Assembly: GCA_016290835.1 (NCBI GenBank)
Contig: JAEEVG010000007.1
Coordinates: 1 to 64,000 of the forward strand
Direction: 5' to 3'
Source: Bacteroidales bacterium
GTDB taxonomy: Bacteria > Bacteroidota > Bacteroidia > Bacteroidales > UBA932
Length of the DNA stretch: 64,000 bases
This document shows positions 44,101-52,653 of the stretch, piece by piece; within the stretch, counting starts at the first letter, position 1, and each line of letters begins with the position of its first letter. The position numbers and the translations under genes are program-made. The notes below the pieces were generated by a model. That model saw only the letters and a program-made list of their open reading frames with translations. It did no database searches and was not told the DNA's origin.

Positions 44101-44742
44101 ATGCACATTGCGATAGCAGGAAATATCGGCAGCGGAAAGACCACGCTCACCAAGATGCTGGCCGCCCACTATGGATGGATCCCCCGGTTCGAATCCGTAG
44201 ACTTCAATCCCTATCTGTCCGATTTCTACGAGGACATGGAGCGCTGGTCTTTCAACCTCCAGATCTATTTCCTCAACAAGCGTTTCAAGGATGTCGTGGA
44301 GATCGCCAAGACCGACGACGTGATCATCCAGGACCGCACCATCTACGAGGATGCGCGTATCTTCGCCCCCAACCTGCACGACATGGGCCTGATGAGCACC
44401 CGCGACTTCGAGAACTACTCGGATCTCTTCGAGCTGATGATGTCGCTGGTGGGCAATCCCGACCTGTTGATCTACCTCCGTTCCAGCATCCCCAACCTGA
44501 TCGCCCAGATCCAGAAGCGGGGCCGCGAATATGAGAAGAGCATCCGCATCGACTACCTGACCGGCCTCAACGAGAAATACGAGAACTGGATCAAGGACTA
44601 TCCCGGCAACCTGCTCATCATCGACGCCGACAACATCAAATTCGGCAACAATCCCGAGGACTTCGCCAAGGTCACCGATATGATCGACGCCCAGCTCTAC
44701 GGCCTTTTCACACCTGACAAAAAAGAAATCTATGGAGAATAA
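44101..44742 (+). CDS. Deoxynucleoside kinase (second of a tandem pair)
   Basis: A 213-residue paralogue of the previous kinase, with P-loop GNIGSGKTT (7-15), VDFNPYLSDFYEDMERWSFNLQIYF, the DRT motif IIQDRTIYEDARIF and the lid IQKRGREYEKSIR. Compared with copy 1 the most visible change is in the active-site edge (YKDIPRWSYNLET versus YEDMERWSFNLQI) and the loop after DRT, consistent with split substrate specificity. Lactobacilli encode dAK/dGK and dAK/dCK pairs in tandem, which is a useful precedent. Its last 11 bp overlap the acyl-CoA synthetase start. Confidence 0.93.
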   Translation: MHIAIAGNIGSGKTTLTKMLAAHYGWIPRFESVDFNPYLSDFYEDMERWSFNLQIYFLNKRFKDVVEIAKTDDVIIQDRTIYEDARIFAPNLHDMGLMSTRDFENYSDLFELMMSLVGNPDLLIYLRSSIPNLIAQIQKRGREYEKSIRIDYLTGLNEKYENWIKDYPGNLLIIDADNIKFGNNPEDFAKVTDMIDAQLYGLFTPDKKEIYGE

Positions 44743-46657
44743 AGCCCGTCCGACCCTGATCGACTTCGTCGAGAAATATACCCATCAGTTCCCCGACCAC
44801 ACCTACCTTCGCGAGAAGGTGGACGGGGTCTGGAAGGAGATCACCCAGGAGCAGACCCGCCAGACGGCCTACCGCATCGGCGCCGGCCTGATGGCCCTGG
44901 GCCTGGAGAAGGGAGACAAGATTGCCCTGCTGTCCGAGAGCCGCTCGATGTGGATTCTCGCCGAGATCGGCGCCCTGTATGCCGGCGCCACCGACGTGCC
45001 CCTGTCCGTCAACCTCGGGGCCGACGCCGACCTGATCTTCCGTATCACCCATTCCGAGTCCAAGTGGATTTATGTGTCGGGCAACCTCCTGCCCAAGATC
45101 CGCAAGATCCTGCCCGCCTGCCCGGACGTGCAGAAAGTCATCGTCTTCGACGACACGGCCTTCAGTTTCGACACCCTGGAAGAGAAGGAAATCCGGATGT
45201 CCGAGGTCCAGCGGCTGGGCGAGGCCTTCCTGCAGGAGCACGAGGCGGACTTCGTAGCCCGCTACCAGTCCATCGGTCCCGACGACTACGCCAACATCAG
45301 CTACACCTCCGGCACCACCGCCGATCCCAAGGGCATCCTGCTCACGCACCGCAACTACACGGCCAACGTGGCCCAGGGCAACAGCGTGATCACCATCGGG
45401 GAGAACGACGTGATGCTGATCATCCTCCCGCTCGACCATTGCTTCGCCCACGTGGCGGGTATGTATACGATGATGTTCTACGGCGGCTCCATTGCGTTCG
45501 TCCCCATCGGCAAGAACGCCCTCGCCACCCTCAAGAACGTCCCCGTGGCCATCCGCGAGACGCGTCCGCACGTGATGCTGTCCGTGCCCGCCCTGGCCCG
45601 CAATTTCAAGAAGAATATCGAGAACGGCATCAAGGCCAAGGGTCCCAAGGTGGAGAAGCTCTACAATTTCGCCCTCCGCAACGCCATTGCCTACAACAAG
45701 GAATACTACAACCGCGGCGGCCTGCTGGACTGCTGGCGCAAGCCCCTGATGTGGATCTTCGACAAGCTCATCTTCAAGAACGTCCGTGAGAGTTTCGGTG
45801 GGCGGATGAAGTTCTTCGTGGGCGGCGGCGCCCTACTCGACATTGAGCTCCAGCGCTATTTCTGCGCCGTAGGGATGCCGATGTTCCAGGGCTACGGCCT
45901 GACCGAGGCTACCCCGATCATCTGCGCCAATTCCCCGGGACACGCGATCTTCGGTTCTTCGGGCCGCATCGTCCGCCCGATGGACTGCATCATCTGCGAC
46001 GACCAGGGCAAGGAAGTCCCCATCGGACAGAAAGGCGAGATCGTGGTCCGCGGCGAGAACGTGATGGCCGGCTACTGGAAGAATCCCAAGGCCACGGCCG
46101 ACACGGTCATCGACGGCTGGCTGCACACCGGCGACATGGGCTACATCTGCCCCTTCGACACCGATTTCCTCTATGTCACGGGCCGTTTCAAATCCCTGCT
46201 GATCTCTTCGGACGGCGAGAAATACAGCCCGGAGGGCTTCGAGGACAGCCTCCCGGAGGTGTCCAAATATGTCTCCCAGGTGGTCCTGCACAACAACCAG
46301 AACCCGTACACGATCGTACTCATCGTCCCGGATAAAGAGGCGCTCGCCGACTTCGTGAAGAAGGAGGGGCTCGACCCCGCTTCGGCCGAAGGCAAAGAGG
46401 CCATGCTCAAGAAGATCCAATCCGAGATCGATACCTATAAGACGGGCGGTCCGCACGCCGACCTCTTCCCCGACCGCTGGCTGCCCGCCGCCGTGGTCAT
46501 CTGCGACGAACCGTTCACCATCGCCAACCAGATGATGAATTCCACGATGAAGGTCGTCCGCCGCAAAGTCGAGGAGCACTACGCCGACCGCATCGCCTAT
46601 GCCTATACGGCGGAAGGCAAGCAACTGCTCAATCCCCGCAATCTCGCATCCCTCTAG
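44732..46657 (+). CDS. Long-chain acyl-CoA synthetase (AMP-forming)
   Basis: A 641-residue ANL-superfamily ligase that activates fatty acids with ATP and CoA. Seen: the P-loop-like SYTSGTTADPKGILLTH (about 190-206), GYGLTEATP (about 386-394), the hinge Asp/Lys region GRFKSLLISSDGEKYSP and LHTGDMGY. The central domain carries a long insertion (about 300-365) as in Bacteroidota FadD-like proteins. The start ATG lies 11 bp inside the upstream kinase gene, so the two may be translated together. Confidence 0.93.
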   Translation: MENKARPTLIDFVEKYTHQFPDHTYLREKVDGVWKEITQEQTRQTAYRIGAGLMALGLEKGDKIALLSESRSMWILAEIGALYAGATDVPLSVNLGADADLIFRITHSESKWIYVSGNLLPKIRKILPACPDVQKVIVFDDTAFSFDTLEEKEIRMSEVQRLGEAFLQEHEADFVARYQSIGPDDYANISYTSGTTADPKGILLTHRNYTANVAQGNSVITIGENDVMLIILPLDHCFAHVAGMYTMMFYGGSIAFVPIGKNALATLKNVPVAIRETRPHVMLSVPALARNFKKNIENGIKAKGPKVEKLYNFALRNAIAYNKEYYNRGGLLDCWRKPLMWIFDKLIFKNVRESFGGRMKFFVGGGALLDIELQRYFCAVGMPMFQGYGLTEATPIICANSPGHAIFGSSGRIVRPMDCIICDDQGKEVPIGQKGEIVVRGENVMAGYWKNPKATADTVIDGWLHTGDMGYICPFDTDFLYVTGRFKSLLISSDGEKYSPEGFEDSLPEVSKYVSQVVLHNNQNPYTIVLIVPDKEALADFVKKEGLDPASAEGKEAMLKKIQSEIDTYKTGGPHADLFPDRWLPAAVVICDEPFTIANQMMNSTMKVVRRKVEEHYADRIAYAYTAEGKQLLNPRNLASL

Positions 46658-46685
46658 GACAAACTAAAACCAAAGTCATAAGAAT

Positions 46686-48011
46686 ATGGAAAAGAAAAAA
46701 ATCAACATGGTGGCAGTCGTGACGATGTGTTTCATCTTCGCGATGATTTCCTTCGTCACCAACATGGGTGCTCCTTTCGGCAACATCTGGGGAGAGCACT
46801 TCCCCTTTGCCAAGGCGTGGGGCAACCTGATGAACTTCGCGGCTTACCTGTTCATGGGTATTCCGGCCGGCAAGATGCTCATCAAGTACGGCTACAAGAA
46901 GACGGCGCTCATCGCCCTGATCGTCGGAATCGTGGGATTATTGATTCAATATCTTTCCAGCCTGGCGGGTGCCGGGACGGAGGTGTTCGTGTATAAGAAC
47001 TACGCATCGACCGCGTGGGTGGACGGTGTCAAACAGACGACGACCCAGGATATCCACGTGACCCTGAACCTGTTCATCTACCTGCTGGGCGCCTTCATCT
47101 GCGGCTTCTGCGTGTGCATGCTCAATACCGTCGTGAACCCGATGCTGAACATCCTCGGCGGCGGTGGCAACCGCGGCAACCAGTTCATCCAGATCGGCGG
47201 CACCTGCAATTCCCTGACCGCCACGCTCACTCCGCTCCTGACCGGCCTGCTGGTCGGCGAGGTGACCAAGGATACGAGCATGAGCGCCGTGGCTCCGCTG
47301 CTGTTCATCGGCATCGCGGTGTTCGCGATTTCCTTCTTCATCATCCGTGGCGTCAAGATTCCCGAGCCCACCCTGGGCAAGGAGCAGCAGAAGTTCGAGC
47401 ACAGCCCGCTGGCCTTCCGTCACTGCCTGCTGGGCGTGATCGCCATCTTCTTCTATGTGGGTATCGAGATCGGTATCCCGATGGAGCTGAACTTCTATGT
47501 CACGGACTTCACCAAGGGTTCCGCCGCCGTCGGCGGCACGCTGGCCGCTGCCTACTGGCTGCTGATGATGATCGGCCGCGCCGGCTCCAGCGCCATCTCC
47601 GGCAAGGTTTCCACCAAGGTGCAGCTGGCCGTGGTCTCCGCCCTGGCCATCGCTCTCTTGCTCATCGCCATCTTCATGCCTGAGACCTCGACCTTCACCA
47701 TGAGCGGCAAGGCCGTTCCCGTGAAGTGCATCTTCATCGCGGCGTGCGGTATCTGCACCTCCATCATGTGGGGTGGCATCTTCAACCTTTCCGTCGAGGG
47801 GCTCGGCAAGTACACCGAGGCCGCCAGCGGCATCTTCATGACCCTCGTGGTCGGCGGTGGTATCATGCCGCTGATCCAGGAAGCCATGGCGAACTCCCCG
47901 AAGATCGGCATCATCAACAGCTACTGGCTGGTGATCGCGATGCTCGCCTACATCCTCTACTATGCGCTGATCGGGTGCAAGAATGTCAACAAGGACATCC
48001 CGGTAGAATAA
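46686..48011 (+). CDS. Sugar MFS transporter
   Basis: A 441-residue transporter with about 12 hydrophobic segments. It resembles the FucP/GluP/NanT-like sugar:H+ symporter group (NMGAPFGNIWGEHF near helix 1, GCNSLTATLTP-type signature NSLTATLTPLLTG near residue 177, SSAISGKVSTK in the second half). It lies immediately upstream of a ROK-family glucokinase, so glucose or a related hexose is a likely substrate. It is 28 bp downstream of the acyl-CoA synthetase. Confidence 0.88.
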   Translation: MEKKKINMVAVVTMCFIFAMISFVTNMGAPFGNIWGEHFPFAKAWGNLMNFAAYLFMGIPAGKMLIKYGYKKTALIALIVGIVGLLIQYLSSLAGAGTEVFVYKNYASTAWVDGVKQTTTQDIHVTLNLFIYLLGAFICGFCVCMLNTVVNPMLNILGGGGNRGNQFIQIGGTCNSLTATLTPLLTGLLVGEVTKDTSMSAVAPLLFIGIAVFAISFFIIRGVKIPEPTLGKEQQKFEHSPLAFRHCLLGVIAIFFYVGIEIGIPMELNFYVTDFTKGSAAVGGTLAAAYWLLMMIGRAGSSAISGKVSTKVQLAVVSALAIALLLIAIFMPETSTFTMSGKAVPVKCIFIAACGICTSIMWGGIFNLSVEGLGKYTEAASGIFMTLVVGGGIMPLIQEAMANSPKIGIINSYWLVIAMLAYILYYALIGCKNVNKDIPVE

Positions 48012-48015
48012 TCCT

Positions 48016-48990
48016 ATGGACGGAATCAACAAACAATTCGTAGTCGGTGTCGACGTCGGTGGCCAGACCTCCAAGATCGGCCTCGTGGATGCCCGCGGCG
48101 ACGTTCTCTTCCAGAACGTGATCCGCACGGACATCTATGGGGAGGACGCCGAAGCCTATATCAAAGACCTCGCCGCCGCCATCAAGACCTGCGTGGAGCA
48201 GGGCGGTAAGCAGATGGAAGAAATCCGCGGTGTGGGCGTAGGCGCTCCGAACGGCAACTACTACACCGGCGAGATCGCCTTCGCGCCCAATATCGTCTGG
48301 GCCGCCGGCCATTCGGTACCTTTCGCCAAGCTCCTGAGCGAGGCGCTGGACGGGATGCCCGTGTCCCTGACCAACGATGCCAATGCGGCGGCCGTGGGCG
48401 AGATGGCCTACGGCGCGGCCCGCGGCATGAAGCACTTCATCATGATCACCCTCGGCACCGGTGTCGGCAGCGGCATCGTCGTCGACGGCAAGGTGCTTTA
48501 TGGCAGCGACGGCTTCGCCGGCGAACTCGGGCATACCTGCGTCGAGCGCAAGAACGGACGTCCCTGCGGCTGCGGCAAGACCGGTTGCCTGGAGGCGTAC
48601 TGCTCCGCGATGGGCATCGCCCGCACGGCGCGGGAGTGGCTGGAGGCGACGGACGAGCCGTCCCTGCTCCGCGATCTGGACAAGATCACGTCCAAGGACA
48701 TCTTCGACGCCGCCAAGGCCGGGGATGCCATGGCCCTGCGGCTCTTCGAGTACACGGGGACCATCCTGGGGCGGAGCTTCGCCGATTTCGTGGCATTCAG
48801 CGCCCCGGAGGCCATCGTGCTCTTCGGCGGCCTGGCCCGTGCGAAGGAGTTCCTCTATGAGCCGATGAAGCGTGCGATGGATGACAATCTCCTCAAGATA
48901 TGGAAGGGCAAGGTCCAGATCGTGTTCTCCCAGCTGAAGGAGTCCGACGCCGCCATCCTCGGCGCCTCCGCCCTGGCGTGGGAATTATAG
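48016..48990 (+). CDS. ROK-family glucokinase
   Basis: A 324-residue ROK sugar kinase, probably glucokinase. Seen: the phosphate-binding DVGGQT (about 11-16), the substrate/catalytic TNDANAAAVGE, GTGVGSGIVVDG, the EXGH-like GELGH and the zinc-binding ROK signature with CGCGKTGCLEAYCS (His plus three Cys). No N-terminal helix-turn-helix is present, so it is an enzyme and not a ROK repressor. It starts 4 bp after the sugar transporter gene, and the pair would take up and phosphorylate a hexose. Confidence 0.93.
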   Translation: MDGINKQFVVGVDVGGQTSKIGLVDARGDVLFQNVIRTDIYGEDAEAYIKDLAAAIKTCVEQGGKQMEEIRGVGVGAPNGNYYTGEIAFAPNIVWAAGHSVPFAKLLSEALDGMPVSLTNDANAAAVGEMAYGAARGMKHFIMITLGTGVGSGIVVDGKVLYGSDGFAGELGHTCVERKNGRPCGCGKTGCLEAYCSAMGIARTAREWLEATDEPSLLRDLDKITSKDIFDAAKAGDAMALRLFEYTGTILGRSFADFVAFSAPEAIVLFGGLARAKEFLYEPMKRAMDDNLLKIWKGKVQIVFSQLKESDAAILGASALAWEL

Positions 48991-49017
48991 AAACATATTA
49001 ACAACTTAATATTCAAG

Positions 49018-49767
49018 ATGAAAGCAAACAAGATTTTTGCAGTCCTGTTGATCGGACTTGCAGTAGCGGCTTGCAACAGCAAGCCGGCCGGGGAAGTGCT
49101 CCCCAAAGAATTCCAACCGTCCCGTGCGCAGATCGACTCCGTGAGCTACCTGCTCGGCATCAATTTCGGTTCTTTCCTGACCAGCTATGATTTTGGCAAG
49201 GATCTCAACTATGGCCAGATCGTGAGCGGCATGAAGGATTTCGTCAATGCCGAGGGCAATCCGATGGATCCTGATTTCGCCAAGCAGTTCAAGATCGATC
49301 CCAACACGATGAACGATCTGTTCAACAACTATCTGGAGAAGCGCCAGAGCGGTGTGGCCCTGGCCAACAAGGATAAGGGCGAGAAGTTCCTCGCCGCCAA
49401 TGCCAAGAAGGCCGGCGTGCTGACCACCGAGTCCGGTCTGCAGTACAAGGTCATCGAGCCGGGCAACGATGTCAAGCCGGGTCCCCAGGACACCGTGTGG
49501 GTGCACTACAAGGGCACGCTCATCGATGGTACCGTGTTCGACGAGGTCCCTGCCGAAGAGGAGCCTATCAACTTCACGCTCAACCGCGTCGTTCCGGGTT
49601 GGAGCGAGGGTCTGCAGCTGATCGGCGAGGGTGGCAAGATCGAACTCTACATCCCGTCCGAGCTCGGTTATGGCGAGCAGGGCAACAACGCCATCGCCCC
49701 CAACTCCGTGCTGGTGTTCAATGTCGATCTGCAGAAGGTCGGCAAGTACGTCGCGCCGGAGGAGTAG
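49018..49767 (+). CDS. FKBP-type peptidyl-prolyl isomerase, lipoprotein
   Basis: A 249-residue Mip-like PPIase. Residues 1-19 are a lipoprotein signal with the lipobox VAAC (Cys19). The N-terminal helical dimerisation domain (about 30-130) is followed by an FKBP domain (about 155-247) with VWVHYKGTLIDGTVFDE, the FTLNRVVPGWSEGLQLIGEGG and LGYGEQGN segments of the FKBP active site. It likely folds periplasmic or outer-membrane proteins. It is 27 bp downstream of the kinase gene and is followed by a strong terminator. Confidence 0.95.
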   Translation: MKANKIFAVLLIGLAVAACNSKPAGEVLPKEFQPSRAQIDSVSYLLGINFGSFLTSYDFGKDLNYGQIVSGMKDFVNAEGNPMDPDFAKQFKIDPNTMNDLFNNYLEKRQSGVALANKDKGEKFLAANAKKAGVLTTESGLQYKVIEPGNDVKPGPQDTVWVHYKGTLIDGTVFDEVPAEEEPINFTLNRVVPGWSEGLQLIGEGGKIELYIPSELGYGEQGNNAIAPNSVLVFNVDLQKVGKYVAPEE

Positions 49768-49787
49768 TTTAACCTCGACACACTCCG

Positions 49788-49820
49788 AAAGGCCCGCAGC
49801 ACCCGCTGCGGGCCTTTTTT
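49788..49820 (+). terminator. Intrinsic terminator after the FKBP gene
   Basis: AAAGGCCCGCAGC-ACCC-GCTGCGGGCCTTT followed by TTT: a 13-bp perfect stem with a tetraloop and T-run, 20 bp after the stop. It ends the transporter-glucokinase-FKBP transcript. Confidence 0.95.
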
Positions 49821-50671
49821 CGGCTCGCGCCTTCCGCCTGCTCTGCTGCTGTCTTTCCGGGCCGGGGACCGCGCCTCCGTCTCGGCGTCCATCCTCGCTC
49901 CCCGCACCGCGAGGACCGGATCCGGCGGGGCGGATCCTGCTGCGGCTGAGCCTTCGCCGGAGGCCGGTCTCCCCGCCGGGACAATGCGGATCTGACGCCC
50001 GTTTCTGCGTGCCAAACAATTGTTTGATAATCAATTAGAACTGAAAACTCGGGTATCGTTTTCGAATACCCGGGTTTTCAGTTCTGGCTCAGTATCAACA
50101 CTTTCCTTGGCACACCCTTACGCGCGTATCCTCTTCAATATCAAAACGATACCCTATTTTTGCAACACATTGATTACAAAGGCTGATGTTTTGCCCCGGG
50201 GCTATTTCTGTTTTTGTTGATCAACAGTAAGTTCTGAAACCGCTCAATTTTTGCCGCCAAAGGGCGGCCGTCCCGGGGCGCCACCGCCGAGCATTACGTG
50301 GCTCGGCATCGATTTTGGCCATTTTCGGTCCAACCCCCGGTTTTAAAACGGGGGGTCGCGCCGATAACTGCGTTTTTCGACGCCAGCGATAAAAAATTGA
50401 ATCGGTTGGCGCGAGGAGATCCCCGGTCGAGCCGGGGATGACGAGGGGGTTGTGAACGGGGTGAAACGCAGTGAGCGGATCAGGGGGCAGCGCTCCCTCA
50501 AGTCCGGTTCGGTCCTCCCGCCGGGAGGAAAGCCTGTAAGGAGGGATGAGAGGGGTAGTAGTCATAGGTGTGGAGCCAGACTTGATCATCACGGCTTTTT
50601 TGTGTGTTTTTTATTGTTTATTTTGTAACAGTTGCCTGCATTTTTCGTCTATACTAATAGATGAGAGGCTG
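49821..50671. other. Palindrome-rich gene-free region
   Basis: No gene is supported. Bases 49821-50020 are GC-rich without useful frames. Bases 50037-50085 form a 20-bp inverted repeat. A 12-mer from it recurs inverted at 50143-50154. Bases 50253-50560 hold hairpins at 50253-50268 (GCCGCC/GGCGGC), 50286-50307 (GCCGAGC/GCTCGGC), 50333-50356 (near-palindrome centred on TTTTAAAA) and a REP-like AGATCCCCGG/CCGGGGATGACG unit at about 50419-50444. A TATTTTTG box at 50155-50162 could start a transcript, but only a 14-codon frame follows. Confidence 0.6.
50037..50085. repeat. 20-bp inverted repeat (near-perfect hairpin)
   Basis: The left arm AGAACTGAAAACTCGGGTAT and the right arm ATACCCGGGTTTTCAGTTCT pair over 20 bp with one G-T wobble and a 9-base loop. 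There is no T-run, so it is not an intrinsic terminator. The inner 12 bases GGGTATCGTTTT recur inverted (AAAACGATACCC) at 50143-50154. Confidence 0.8.
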
Positions 50672-50911
50672 ATGATGGATTTCCTGACTTCTGCATACCT
50701 GTCCCTACGGGATCTGCTCCGCGGCCGTGCGCAGCGGATCACGGGCCGCCCCGATGAGGCGGAGGATGCCCTGCAGGAGGCTTTCTACCGGCTTTGGGCC
50801 CGCAAGTATGTGATCGGGTCGGAGCGGGAGGCGCTCGGGATTGTCCGACATATCATCGAAGAAGCACTCACGCCGACCCAGCGGTATATTCTGGAGCGCA
50901 AGCAATTCTGA
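50672..50911 (+). CDS. Truncated sigma-70 (ECF-like) fragment ORF
   Basis: A 79-residue ORF. Residues 22-52 (RITGRPDEAEDALQEAFYRLW, then ARKY) match region 2 of extracytoplasmic-function sigma factors, and SEREALGIVRH resembles the end of region 2. It then jumps to EALTPTQRYILERKQF, resembling the very start of region 4, and stops; the linker and the whole helix-turn-helix of region 4 are missing. Either a decayed gene or a short core-binding remnant. Two ATGs in tandem (50672, 50675) are possible starts. It ends 6 bp before the propeller lipoprotein gene, which suggests cotranscription. Confidence 0.6.
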   Translation: MMDFLTSAYLSLRDLLRGRAQRITGRPDEAEDALQEAFYRLWARKYVIGSEREALGIVRHIIEEALTPTQRYILERKQF

Positions 50912-50917
50912 CGAGTT

Positions 50918-52051
50918 ATGAAAAGGAGTTTATTCATTTTGGCGGCCGTGGCGCTGTGTGCGTGCGGTCCGGAAGGCGGGGAGCGCGTGGTGGATATCAG
51001 CAACGCGGTGCCGGGGGATCTGGAAGAGGTCGCGACTTCCTGGGAGCTGGTGGCGCTGGATGAGCGGGAGGTCCCGCTGGCGGAGGTCTCCGATGTGAAA
51101 CGCTACGGGGACAGGATTTTTGTCAAGTCCGGCGTAGATTTCAGCCTGTCGTCCCATCCCAAAATCTATATGGTGGAGGGCGGGCGCGTCGCCGGCGTGC
51201 TGGATGCCTATGGCCGCGGGTCGGGCGAGTACCAAAGTCTGGAATCCTTTGCGTATTGCCCCCAGACTGCTGAACTGATCATCAATGATCGCAGACTCAA
51301 GGGCTTCCGGCGTTACCGGGTCCCGGAACTGACCTGGGTTTCGGATGAGCCGGCGGGCCGGTATTTCCAAACGTTCGAGACCCTGGATGCGACCCACAGC
51401 GTCATCGCCCTCGAGCCGGACGGGGATGAGCCGGGCGGTCCGGCCATCTGGAACCACGCCGAGGGAAAAGTGGACTATTTCGAGGAGGTGGAATCGCGCC
51501 TCCTGGCGGAGAGTTTCGGTGCCCTGCGGATGACCCGGGAGCCGGGCGGGAAGGTGCTGGTGGGCGTGATGGGCCGGGAAACGGCTATCCGGCGTGCGAG
51601 CGCATCCGGATTCGAGCCGGCGGGCGGGGTGTCTTTCAAGCCGGATCCTTTCGCGCCGTTCTGGGATGAGACCGATGAGCAGAAAGCTTATCAGGCATTC
51701 GTTTCAGTTATGGAGAGCGGCGGGGAATTCGGCATAGGCGCAGATGCGCCGCTGGTCTCCGGGAACAAATTGGCCTTCTGGTATCTCGCAACGGTCGAAG
51801 AAGGCCCGGAAGATGGCTGGCGCCCGGCCGTCTGGACGCCGCAGGGCTCCAGGACCTGGTCCGAATTGCGGGTCGAAGGCTATCCCGAGCCGCTGCGGAT
51901 CGTCGGGTCCGGGGAAGGGCAGTGGTGCTCGGTGTTGCTGCTGGAACTGCTGGAGGATGTGCCGGCTCCGAAGGGGAAACTCTACCCCAAATTACGCGAA
52001 CTCGCAGCACAGGGCTGCGAGACGGTGTTGTTGTTCTATTCGGTGATTTAG
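50918..52051 (+). CDS. Six-bladed beta-propeller lipoprotein
   Basis: A 377-residue lipoprotein. The signal ends in the lipobox CAC with Cys16 (LCACG). The rest is rich in beta-strands, with the GRGSGEY motif (about residues 98-104) that is the hallmark of the six-bladed propeller lipoproteins common in Bacteroidota (BF3164/DUF4934-like), and repeated strand-turn patterns. Such proteins sit on the outer membrane; their ligands are unknown. It follows a sigma-factor fragment by 6 bp and converges with the pRiA4b-like gene 4 bp away. Confidence 0.8.
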   Translation: MKRSLFILAAVALCACGPEGGERVVDISNAVPGDLEEVATSWELVALDEREVPLAEVSDVKRYGDRIFVKSGVDFSLSSHPKIYMVEGGRVAGVLDAYGRGSGEYQSLESFAYCPQTAELIINDRRLKGFRRYRVPELTWVSDEPAGRYFQTFETLDATHSVIALEPDGDEPGGPAIWNHAEGKVDYFEEVESRLLAESFGALRMTREPGGKVLVGVMGRETAIRRASASGFEPAGGVSFKPDPFAPFWDETDEQKAYQAFVSVMESGGEFGIGADAPLVSGNKLAFWYLATVEEGPEDGWRPAVWTPQGSRTWSELRVEGYPEPLRIVGSGEGQWCSVLLLELLEDVPAPKGKLYPKLRELAAQGCETVLLFYSVI

Positions 52052-52055
52052 GGGT

Positions 52056-52613
52056 TCAGGACTCGTCGGCGTCGTAGATGATTTCTTCTTCGTCTTTGTC
52101 GTCGTCTTCGTCCTCCTCATCCTCGTCGTCGAAGTCTTCGTCATCTTCGTCGTCGTCCTCACCCCGGAAAGATTCTCCCGGGAGGCGGCGACGCTCGTCC
52201 GGCAGGTCCTCGAAGGCGACATAGCCGTTCTCGAACTCCTGGGGGATGGGGCCCTTGGTCTCGATGACGCGCGGGGAGGCGGTGAATTCTTTCGCTTCTC
52301 CCTCGAACGTGATGATCACGCTCTTCTTGGATGCGATGTCGTAGAAATACACGAAACTGGCTACGCCGGCTTTGATGGTGTCGGAGATGGTCACATTGTC
52401 CACCGCACCGTACCCGATGTCCATCAGGGCGTAACGGGCGAGCACGCCGCCGTCCGCGTCGAGCGCTTTGAAGAGAATGGGCTGATCCATCGGGAATTCG
52501 AGGTCCGCACGCAACTGCTTATGGAAGGTATAGAGGGAGTTCTCGCCATTGACGAGATAGACCCTGTAGAAGCCTTTGATGCCGGCCAGCGTGACTCTGT
52601 ATCTGTAATTCAT
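52056..52613 (-). CDS. pRiA4b ORF-3-like (IS1096 TnpR-like) protein with acidic tail
   Basis: A 185-residue cytoplasmic protein. Residues 1-140 (MNYRYRVTLAGIKGFYRVYL, then FHKQLRADLEF and YGAVDNVTISDTIK) fit the pRiA4b ORF-3-like fold, named after an IS passenger but carried as a stable chromosomal gene in many Bacteroidota. The tail (150-185) is almost entirely Asp and Glu, ending DADES, a nucleic-acid-mimic-like or disordered stretch. The start is the ATG at 52613; an upstream in-frame extension has no similarity and would cross the promoter. The function is unknown. Confidence 0.75.
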   Translation of the reverse strand: MNYRYRVTLAGIKGFYRVYLVNGENSLYTFHKQLRADLEFPMDQPILFKALDADGGVLARYALMDIGYGAVDNVTISDTIKAGVASFVYFYDIASKKSVIITFEGEAKEFTASPRVIETKGPIPQEFENGYVAFEDLPDERRRLPGESFRGEDDDEDDEDFDDEDEEDEDDDKDEEEIIYDADES

Positions 52614-52614
52614 A

Positions 52615-52645
52615 TTGCGAAGATAACAATTATTCACTAATTTTG
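52615..52645 (+). promoter_or_regulatory. Promoter of the YigZ/IMPACT gene (leaderless type)
   Basis: TTG at 52615-52617, a 20-bp spacer and TAATTTTG at 52638-52645 match the Bacteroidota consensus well; the -7 box ends 8 nt before the ATG at 52654. It overlaps the divergent promoter of the pRiA4b-like gene. Confidence 0.65.
52618..52625 (-). promoter_or_regulatory. -7-like box of the pRiA4b-like gene
   Basis: On the minus strand TATCTTCG differs from TAnnTTTG at one base and ends 4 nt before the ATG (leaderless). Confidence 0.4.
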
Positions 52646-52653
52646 ATTCGCCG

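Noticed and set aside
50155..50162. TATTTTTG promoter-like box in the palindrome-rich gap
   Set aside because: No -33 element at a proper distance and no gene behind it, only a 14-codon frame; listed inside the region entry but not as a promoter.
52056..52613. The pRiA4b ORF-3-like (IS1096 TnpR-like) protein as proof of a mobile element
   Set aside because: The family name comes from an IS passenger, but there are no inverted repeats, transposase or composition shift around this gene; it appears to be a stable chromosomal gene.
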